Below are positions 56,103 to 64,000 of a stretch of 64,000 nucleotides of DNA, one piece after another (position 1 is the first letter of the stretch; the number at the start of each line of letters is the position of its first letter). Made by a program: the position numbers and the translations under genes. The notes beneath the pieces are model-generated. The model was not told where the DNA came from and ran no database searches. It saw only the letters and a list, made by a program, of their open reading frames with translations. Source of the stretch: Plazaster borealis (lineage: Eukaryota > Echinodermata > Asteroidea > Forcipulatida > Labidiasteridae); NCBI GenBank assembly GCA_021014325.1, contig CM037463.1, forward strand, positions 21,088,026 to 21,152,025, in the 5' to 3' direction.

Positions 56103-57540
56103 ACCATGATGCGCCAATCAACACAATAGCGAAATAAACGAACATTTCAGAAATAAACGAACAACTCAGAAATAAATGAACAACTCAGAAATAAAAGAAC
56201 AACTCAGAAATAAACGAACAACTCAGAAATAAGTATTGGCTTTCCAACTGATCACCATATACCAAAAGTCTCCAGGACTCCCCACCTCATAGGCCTAGGG
56301 TTGGTCAATTTATAGGGTATTTTGGTCCTTTTTACTTGAAACAAAATCAGCCCAACATTTAATCAGTCTTAAGTTAAGTCATACATTTTTTCCGGTGCCA
56401 CTATCTTGCAATAATAACAAATAAAACGTAGTATTATATAATTACTGATTTGTAAATGTGACATCACTTTAATCAAACTTTGCAATAACGTTCACACTTT
56501 TGAAATCATCTCCAAGTTGTAAGAAACCTAGTGTGACTATTAACGTGGACCCTCCATCCCCTTTTTTTGTTTGCAATTTTGGTCAACACCTGGCGAATGT
56601 AGGCAGTTAAAGAATGACAAAAACTGTATTAAACCTTTTAGCCACTGGACCGCACAGTCGCCTAAAGCGATACACTGTAACGTGTGGTTTAAGAGGAAAA
56701 CTCACCAGCTTGTGTTTGGAGAAAAATATTAACAACAATAAAACTAAATAGTCAACATTGATACGCGTCGGTCAAGTCAATGCCAACCGTTTAGATCATT
56801 ATTAATTTCCTCCTTCACAGTTGACTTGTGAATATTAATGCTTGAAAATGAAATAATTGAGCTCTTAACAATTTAGTTCATTTGTAAACAAAAATTTATT
56901 TTCTTTCATCATGATGATATACTGTCAAAGTCTAAAGACTTATCAATTAATCAGTAAGAGCATTTGATGACTTCAAAAACTATTGTGTTGATCATCCTTG
57001 TAAAAAACAATCGCCATAAAAATTGCAGATAGCCATTAACGAGAGGCACTTATTGTTCCCTGGGAACTTATCACTTCTGAACTTGAAATATTCTGTTAAT
57101 TTTACGTAAATAACAAGCCGTGTGTATCTTTTGAAATGTGAACCACGATTATAGTAATTTATTGCAAGAGTCTTGTAAACTAAACATCTTTTCAGCAAAC
57201 TCGGGTTGTAAAGGAGCAATGGGGATAGGGGTCGAAATTACTCAACCGAAGGTCTTCGGACCATGATTGAGTAAGCAATACTAGGTAGACTAGGCACGCG
57301 CAAGATCATCTCGATTAATTCGGGACACAGCACAAGTGCCGTGTGGTGGATCGGAGTGCGTTGTTCGCTTATTTCTAAGTTGTTCGTTTATTTCTCAGTT
57401 GTTCGCTCATTTCTAAGTTGTTCGTTAATTTCTCAATTGTTCGTTAATTTCTCAGTTGTTCGTTAATTTCTCAGTTGTTCGTTAATTTCTCAGTTGTTCG
57501 TTAATTTCGCTAAAACTGTGTTGTATGGCGCGCATCTTGG
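56103..57540. mobile_element. 1.4 kb element with inverted 19-bp tandem arrays as ends
   Basis: The left end ACCATGATGCGCCAATCAAC leads to GCGAAATAAACGAACA and five 19-bp units (56131-56232, unit GAAATAAACGAACAACTCA). The right end has eight units of the inverse (57361-57512, unit TTGTTCGTTAATTTCTCAG), then GCTAAAACTGTGTTGTATGG and CGCGCATCTTGG. The outer flanks also pair (ATGATGCGCC with GCGCGCATCTT). The ~1.1 kb interior has no long frame, so this looks like a non-autonomous DNA transposon with subterminal repeats. Family not recognised. Confidence 0.75.
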
Positions 57541-59093
57541 GGTCGCACGCGGTGTCTCGCATTTTATATCTGCATTGTCAAAGCCGTTTTATGTATTAAG
57601 TTTTGTTATTAATATTTTAAAATAGTTTCAGTCCATACGCAGCATTGTTATTGTTTATTATTGTGAAATACGTACGTGTATATTTTTCAGTCACTATAAT
57701 TTATATACATGTATATATAGTCTAAAATCATTTACTTATTACATTGCTTTTTTGTATTGTATTTATTTTATGTTATATCGGGTCGACTTGAGGTTTTTTG
57801 TTAGTATTTGTATGTATTTCTTTCTTGTTTCTTTTCTATTTTTTGCATTTCACTTTTAGTTTGAGATTTTATTTTTATGTATGTGTACATTCTTTAAATT
57901 TGTGTGATTTAACTACTTTTTGTTTTTGCTTCGTTTGTTTTCTTTTGTTTTTGTATTGTCTGTTTTGTCTTTTTGCCCCATATATTAGTGGGTTGCCTAG
58001 TATTACAGGCAGTGTACAATGAAAGATGGCTTGATATCGGTGGTAACGCGTTCCATTTAGCGTTATGGTACGAGGAAAACAAGTTTGAAATCTGATAAAC
58101 ACAGGTGTTTTCTTACATAGTTTTTAATGCGCATCTTTAAGAGTGATTTTGGAACGTTGCTTATTACACGATGAACAGTGTCGAAACAAACACCGAATGT
58201 GAGCCGGGTTTGTACTTTTCAGCGCGGTTAAACCAATACATTCAAGATATCTCATTACAACTGTACCTTTAGGCACCATTTACTCTCGGGTTTCAGGATG
58301 TTAACATTCAATGTTTGGCTCACGAAGTCTTTTTCATGCAAAATCCCGAGAGAAACTTTGTTTGTTGTGACACGCTGTCAAACAATGTGGAAATGCCCTG
58401 TGTAGATTTTTCATAGCTACTAAGTTACAAAGTTACTCAAATACATCCTGATTTAAAGAGAGCAGGCAAAGGGTATAGCTGCGTTGCCGTCCTACTTAAG
58501 TCGACGGTGTATCTCAAACAAACAGCAAAACAAGTTAACGTCTGAGAAGAAAATACAGCATGAACACTCATCTTAATTTCTGCAAGGCTTCTCTGAGATG
58601 TTGGATAATTAATTTCCTACTGCCCCTCCTTTATGCATACAAACCTCAGAGTGAATGTATACCATTACTATATTAAGCGATATTTGATATAATAAAGACA
58701 TTGCATTTCTCTGTTATGATTCTTATTTGGTCACACCCCGATCGATGCTTTTATAGCATTTTGCATGAAAAATATAAAAAGACAATTTCGACCATTTGTT
58801 TAACCTCTTGTAAAATATCCGTATTATTTGGCCCCGAAGTAAACAAAAACATAAACACACCCAAAAACATTGTTTTGCGGAATATTCTCTGTTCCAGGCA
58901 GTCGCATAATTATTGGGGGTGTTTTAACCTTGTGCGGGTTGCCGGGTTGTGTAATATATTTCTGAAGTTGCCGTAAAGTTCTCAGAAAAGAAACTGTAGG
59001 ATGAAGAGACTATTCACTCAACATAGCTCCGGGTAACATTCTCTGATTTGATAAATTGATAAATATGTTGGGTGCACTGCCGAACAAATTTAC
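57541..59093. other. Non-coding stretch
   Basis: T-rich (57750-57980). Only chance frames. Confidence 0.35.
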
Positions 59094-59170
59094 ATTAAAG
59101 GTATGATACACGATTGGTTATACGATTTTAAAAATATATATATTATAAAACTGAAAGCTTATTTTCTGTT
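59094..59170. mobile_element. TTAAAGGTAT-type MITE fragment
   Basis: Left end only (TTAAAGGTATGATACACGAT, AAAACTGAAAGCTTATTTTC). It is followed directly by the SINE at 59190. Confidence 0.5.
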
Positions 59171-59189
59171 AACTTTTTAATTTTATTTC

Positions 59190-59430
59190 ATTTCATTTAT
59201 TCTGGTTGTGAAGCCAAGGACTCTCAGAAAAGCGAACTATATCACTGTAAAAGTTTCAGTTTTAGATGTAGGAGGAAAACCCCAAAGAATTATTCCAGGG
59301 AAAACCCACGCAGTCAGGTAGGGACTAAAACCACAATCCACGTAGTGCACCCGGCGTGATTCGAACCGGGGTCCTAGAGGTGAAAGGCAAGGAAAGATAC
59401 CAAACTACTCCGAATCGACCACCCATAAAC
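59190..59430 (-). mobile_element. tRNA-derived SINE
   Basis: On the minus strand: GGGTGGTCGATTCGGAGTAG (A-box region), CCGGTTCGAATCACGCCGGG (B box), then a body ending CTTGGCTTCACAACCAGAAT and a (AAATG)n-like tail. The 3' half also occurs alone at 20840-20945. A complete-looking copy. Confidence 0.7.
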
Positions 59431-59714
59431 TTGGTTTTAATAAGTGTCAATTGTCTCGACAGAACATTTCCAACCGACTTTCAAACATGTGCGACACACC
59501 TGGTCCGTGGACACTGACTTCGTACGAATGAAGTAAGAAATTACCAGCGTGATGGGAAATCCTTCCAGAAAAAAAACATATAATTGTTTTTTGTCTTTAC
59601 ATTTCCCGATAACATTATCGCTGCACATTGAAGTGATAAAATAAAATATTAAGTTGTTTGTGGTACTCGCTGCTAGGTACATGGTTCGAACTGGCCTAGC
59701 GTCATCTGGTACCC

Positions 59715-59790
59715 CCTTGTGGTCTAGCATGGCCAAGACATCTGCTCTGTTCTACGGGGGTTGTGTGTTCGAATCCCACCCGAGTAGTAT
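59715..59790 (+). mobile_element. tRNA-derived SINE head
   Basis: GTGGTCTAGCATGGCCAAGA and GTGTTCGAATCCCACCCGAG match the tRNA-like core of the 53650-54160 SINE on the other strand. The anticodon region is not a clean loop, so I do not call a tRNA gene. Confidence 0.6.
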
Positions 59791-62700
59791 AGCATGTGGA
59801 TTGCTTTTTCCTCATGACTCCGAAAGCACTAGTGAGTACACAGGGCTTATCAACAAACCTTGATCAATTACTCATCTAAAAAATGGTTGGTTATATGTTC
59901 GGCTGTATGTCATGATAACAGGTATAGAGGTAAAGAGTAAGGTTTCCATCCGAAAACAAGATGTATCACTGCACCTTTAAACATCGGACCAATGTCGGCG
60001 TCTATATCAGATCAAATTGTTTCTTATCTCTCTCAAACCTTCCCCCTCCTGCATCATTTTTGTCTAGCTTTGCGTTACGCCCTGAAGGTATAGCAGAGAG
60101 CTATCGGTGCGAAACAAAAATGTAATTGAACTCGTGTGACTCCAGATGCTCAATCGAAAAAGAGAAAAATCTACGCCTATAGAATACTAACAAGCCCAAA
60201 AGCCTGGCATTTGTAGTTGGTATTCAGTACGGAGCTCTTGTAATGGTTTTGATGAAGAGGTACCGAAGACATTATCTAGGTCAAAAAGGAGAGGATATCA
60301 ATCAACAAAGACATCCCGCAAAGACGTGCAACATAACCTGTTTCTTAAGTTTCGTCACTAACACAATGAAGTATACACTCCAAGTAAAAACAAAATTACA
60401 CAATCTTTTACGGGTGTTTTGGGGTTTTTTGTAGTTTGAACGAACACGATACACTCCAATTAAAAACAAAATAACACAATCTTTTAGTGGGTTAGCTTTT
60501 TGTCTCGATTCAAAAATACCCTACTTGCAATTTACAATGTGATGCCTCTTTGGAACGGAATAACCGGGATCTCTACTATTACTCAGTTAACGATCTCAAT
60601 GAGCTTGCTTTAGAATCAATGAGGACTAAAGCGTGTATCCGCCGATTACGAGCTCGCTATAAGCGTAACTGATATACCGTCAAGCTTCCTATGTACTCGT
60701 TTGAATAAAATATTGGAATGTCATGGACGGGAGTTGGTGTTCGTAATTCAACGCGAGTGTTGATCGAGGTTTAGGTTTGTTCACTACCTGTTAAACCCCT
60801 AAATCAGCACCTACATGTATATAAGAAATTGACGTCAAAGTTATTGCGGAGGCTGTGGCCCGACAACACACACCAGATTCATGTCCAAATCCGATTTCGG
60901 TCAACTCCTTTAGAAAATAAGGCTGAAAAACAAGCTCACATTATGGATGTGTTCTTTTCGATCAGCACACCGTAATTAAAAAGTTGCCCAGAGGGGTTGA
61001 TTTGGTGAGAAAGTCACGAGTGATGGAAGAGATCTCACCGTCAAATGAAGGGAACTTGTCGTTTTGGATGGATCTGCATTATCTTCCGTGGCAATCAAGA
61101 TAAGGTATCACCGCTAAAAATTTACTTGTCACAACTGCTGTAACTGATATGCTTACAAAACCCGAGAGTAAATGAATAGTAGCGGCATATTGAAGAATGA
61201 TGTACATGTATTGTATACAGAGATATAACGTAGGCCCTAATTGTTTATTAATGATACGTTCACAGTTGATAGTAAATCAGAATTCCGTTCAGGCAACTTG
61301 ATTAATTAAAAGCTGAGTTAGACGGAAAGGATAGGTATTGAAATTACAAGAATTAATGCTCGGCATATCTGGTGATAGATTGATTTCTCACTCGATAGTA
61401 AATATCTTCGCAAAATTGGTTTATAAGGTAGCGAGTCGGATTCCTGTGTTGCCGTTAGGATTGGACAAATAAATACCTCAAAGGAGATTTCTTTATTAGA
61501 ATTTATAAATATGTTATACCTGAATGTATCTAGGAGGTAGACAAGACAAGAGAGTATGCTTTTGGCGTTGGGAAGACAACATAATTAGACAGTGACGTGC
61601 CCCACCCTTCATTTAACGTCCGTGCCCCCCCCCGCCCCCTATTTGAAATCTGAACCTTTGAGATTATAAATCACCAAAATAACATGATAAATTTTGTACC
61701 CTTTTATGTAGTATAACTATAATACTCGATGTTCAAAACTGTTTTTCTTTTGACACGCAGACAAAATTCCACGCCAGACTATCTTATAAAAAGAAATAGT
61801 AAATGGCATAAAACAGAGCACTTCAAAGGGGCTATACCCAGTTATCGATGCGTATTTTATGATTCAATATTTAAGAAAATTACCAACTCGAACTACAGAG
61901 TGTAACCTGGCCAGATGCCCCCTAGAGGACAAATGATGCACCACCTTGTGCTCCCGCTCTTAAAATTAACATGAATTTTAACGATGAAAAAGAAAAGGTG
62001 TGGGAATCAGATAAAATCTGCATGCCTCGCATGTGTAAGAGTCAAACCAACGTCTTCGTCGTTGTGAAGGATCAATAAACATTTATGTGTTGATAAATTT
62101 AAATCGTTTTAGGAGCTTTACTTCGAAGCATGCCCCCCATTATATCGTTAGAAAAATAAATGGATAATTGTAACCCCGCGGCAATTCACGCCTGTTTTAA
62201 GTTAATGAACGTCTCAAAAACAGAGGCGAAAACATGCCAACGAGACTAAACGTCTTTAGTCTCAAGGCGTTAATACCGCTGGCTTGGTGCCATTTTGAGG
62301 GCAGGCGAAGATTGAGCAAAACCAGTAGTCGCTTAAAGATACAAAGTAGTTAGGACTGTGTCATAGGTTGGAATCTGAAATGTACCCTCAACAACTAAAA
62401 TGGGGGAACATTTGACTTTTTGTCCCTGAAAAGTTAACATTGTTAAGTTTTTGTCGAGGCAGAGACTTCGGGGTTTGTTTAGCATGACGCACTTTAGACT
62501 TGTTTCAAGCCGCAATCATTCTGTCACTTTTCCCGCATGCCTGTTCTTAACCCCCAAAAAAGTAACAACCAACTCCCATCATAATTGAAAAGGGGCCCAG
62601 AGTCAGCCGGTTAGGCTTGCCGGTCTAGGTTCAGTTGCATTACCTGCCTTGATTTTAATTCAGGGGGTTATAGGCATATTATTGTTATATCAAAGTGATG

Positions 62701-63049
62701 GCATATCCACATTCTAAGACCCCCTAGAGTTATAGGAGCTTCTAGTATCCATCAGCGCTAGAGAACTAGATCAAAGAAGATTTCTCTGTATCCGAGGGAA
62801 ATAACTGCTACCTTTTCCATCAGGCTGGCATTAAAAAGGGGCATTGATCTTCAGATACACTCTGACAATTCTCATCCTTGTGAATTGGAGCGATTCAATT
62901 TTGCTGCACCGAGAATATATTGTGGTTATAACTGTCATTATATAAAATTATACCCGCCGCAAACACAGATCCTTTGACTAATGGAAAACCTGTCATTCTT
63001 TATTTCACCATATAGATGTAATTGACTAAAACCCGCCGTATTGTCGCCG
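59791..63049. other. Non-coding stretch
   Basis: A local duplication at about 60370-60490 repeats ACACTCCAA(G/T)TAAAAACAAA and CACAATCTTTTA. C-run at about 61625. No gene recognised. Confidence 0.35.
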
Positions 63050-63963
63050 TGTCACACGGGGCAATTTACAGGCAACAACCAGTTCCAGGTAATCTCCAAG
63101 AAGACACTATTCTCATGTAAATGTCCACATTATTTTGGGAGGACAGTTAAAGATACTACGGGGGGAAATATTGCTGGTGTACTCCCGAAATGGTCCTTCT
63201 GCTTTGCAGTGCAATAGACTGTGCAAGTCTCGCGCGTATCGGAACGAGAAAACACGTCAAACGAAGAACATTTTTTTCTCTGAAATCAGATCTTTGTTTT
63301 AAATTATATTCAATGATAAAATCTGAACAAAAAAAATACTTATAAGATGTTTATAAAATCAGTATTAGTTTTTATAATCAATACACAAATAATGTGTTAA
63401 TTATTATTGAAGCAAAATTAAAACTCTGGGACAAGGATGCTTATTTGATCTTAACTTTTCAGAAGCCACTTAGGTGGATTCGCGATGGTCACACTGGCAT
63501 AACATTAACGATTGACGCAGTTTAAAGAGGACGCTGACGCCTCAACAACCATAGACTGATATGAAAAGGCTTCCCGTTGCAATTACAGCATCTGGCGCAT
63601 CTGGCGCATCTGGCGCATCCAAACAAGCGTTTACATAAGTTTTGTGATCGGAGGTGAGCACGTGCAGCAACCGGAAGCTGAGGTCAAGTTTAATTCTCGG
63701 GTTTTCTTCGTTATATTGTTGAATTGATTTTACTTTTCTATTTTTTATCACTAAGTATAACATTCCCAACATCATATATATTTTTCATGGTCATAAACCA
63801 TGCACGTTAAACTAAAATAATTGACAAAACAAAATCTTGCCCACGTAAATCTCCATATGGTTGGGACCACAATGGTCCCGGAAGTTCAAGTATACGCGAG
63901 ACTTGCACAGTCTATTGGTTGCCCTCCGAGTTGCCTGTAAAAATTGCCCCGTGTGACCAGACC
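63050..63963. mobile_element. Outer inverted-repeat element interrupted by another
   Basis: Left GTCACACGGGGCAATTTACA (63050) pairs with TTGCCCCGTGTGACCAG (ending about 63961), giving ~27-bp ends with a 2-base length difference. The own sequence is only ~210 bp; the rest is the inserted element at 63211-63917. Confidence 0.68.
63211..63917 (-). mobile_element. GACTGTGCAAGTC-family element nested in another
   Basis: Begins CAATAGACTGTGCAAGTCTC and ends GAGACTTGCACAGTCTATTG. It carries, in reverse, the words of 50510-50787 (GGATGCTTATTTGATC, GACGCAGTTTAAAGAGGACG) and of 54699 (GGGACCACAATGGTCCCGGA). It is ~180 bp longer than the 54699 copy. A 9-bp tandem run (CATCTGGCG, three times) at about 63590 gives the Asp-Ala-Pro repeats of a 77-codon minus frame, which I consider spurious. 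Confidence 0.78.
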
Positions 63964-64000
63964 TATATGTAAAACGCTTGGGGTCATTTTGAAAATAGTT

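Noticed and set aside
63542..63775. 77-codon minus frame with Asp-Ala-Pro repeats
   Set aside because: Lies inside a mobile element and the repeats come from a 9-bp tandem run.

Overview
This window is animal nuclear DNA, very probably from an echinoderm and most likely a starfish. The evidence is twofold. The only clear protein-coding material is a small cluster of immunoglobulin-domain membrane receptors. The rest is AT-rich non-coding DNA carrying many short transposon families that begin TTAAAGG and end CCTTTAA. From memory, these families and several of the tRNA-derived SINEs resemble ones common in starfish (Asterias-like) genomes; I could not run a database search to confirm this. There are no bacterial operons, CRISPR arrays or rRNA genes.

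Region 1 (1-7,405) is the gene cluster. Gene A (minus strand) has a signal-peptide exon at 2,103-1,978 and a main exon at about 1,425-156 that encodes part of a V-like Ig domain, two more Ig-like domains, a Ser/Thr-rich stalk and a transmembrane helix. A small insertion truncates its tail. Gene B (minus, 5,905-4,395) is an apparently intronless relative that lacks the V-like domain. It has an intact transmembrane segment and a cytoplasmic tail built from three 42-residue repeats, each with an acidic YLxP tyrosine motif. A single net frameshift lies between its two Ig domains. A third copy (plus, 6,969-7,405) is a decayed pseudogene in the opposite orientation, next to a MITE. Gene A's first exon sits between two copies of a ~0.5 kb duplicated repeat.

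Region 2 (about 8,000-12,290) is a tandem array of roughly twenty units, each containing a tRNA-like sequence with recognisable Pol III A and B boxes but a defective anticodon arm and T arm. Three AT-rich 'TTTCGGATC' sub-blocks are interspersed. One unit is broken by a LINE/SINE 3' end, and the last units are inverted.

Region 3 (12,300-64,000) has no gene that I can identify with confidence. It holds at least a dozen TTAA-type MITEs of several subfamilies, a long palindromic MITE (22,682-23,012), a perfect 30-bp inverted repeat (25,044-25,106), tRNA-derived SINEs, LINE 3' remnants including the HITP...LHWLP reverse-transcriptase end (about 36,337), and a 17-bp minisatellite (52,057-52,606). 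It also has a 1.4 kb element whose ends are inverted 19-bp tandem arrays (56,103-57,540), and a nested pair of inverted-repeat elements at the right edge (63,050-63,963). Long stretches between these hold only short open frames that look like chance; a few possible isolated exons are listed as low-confidence findings.
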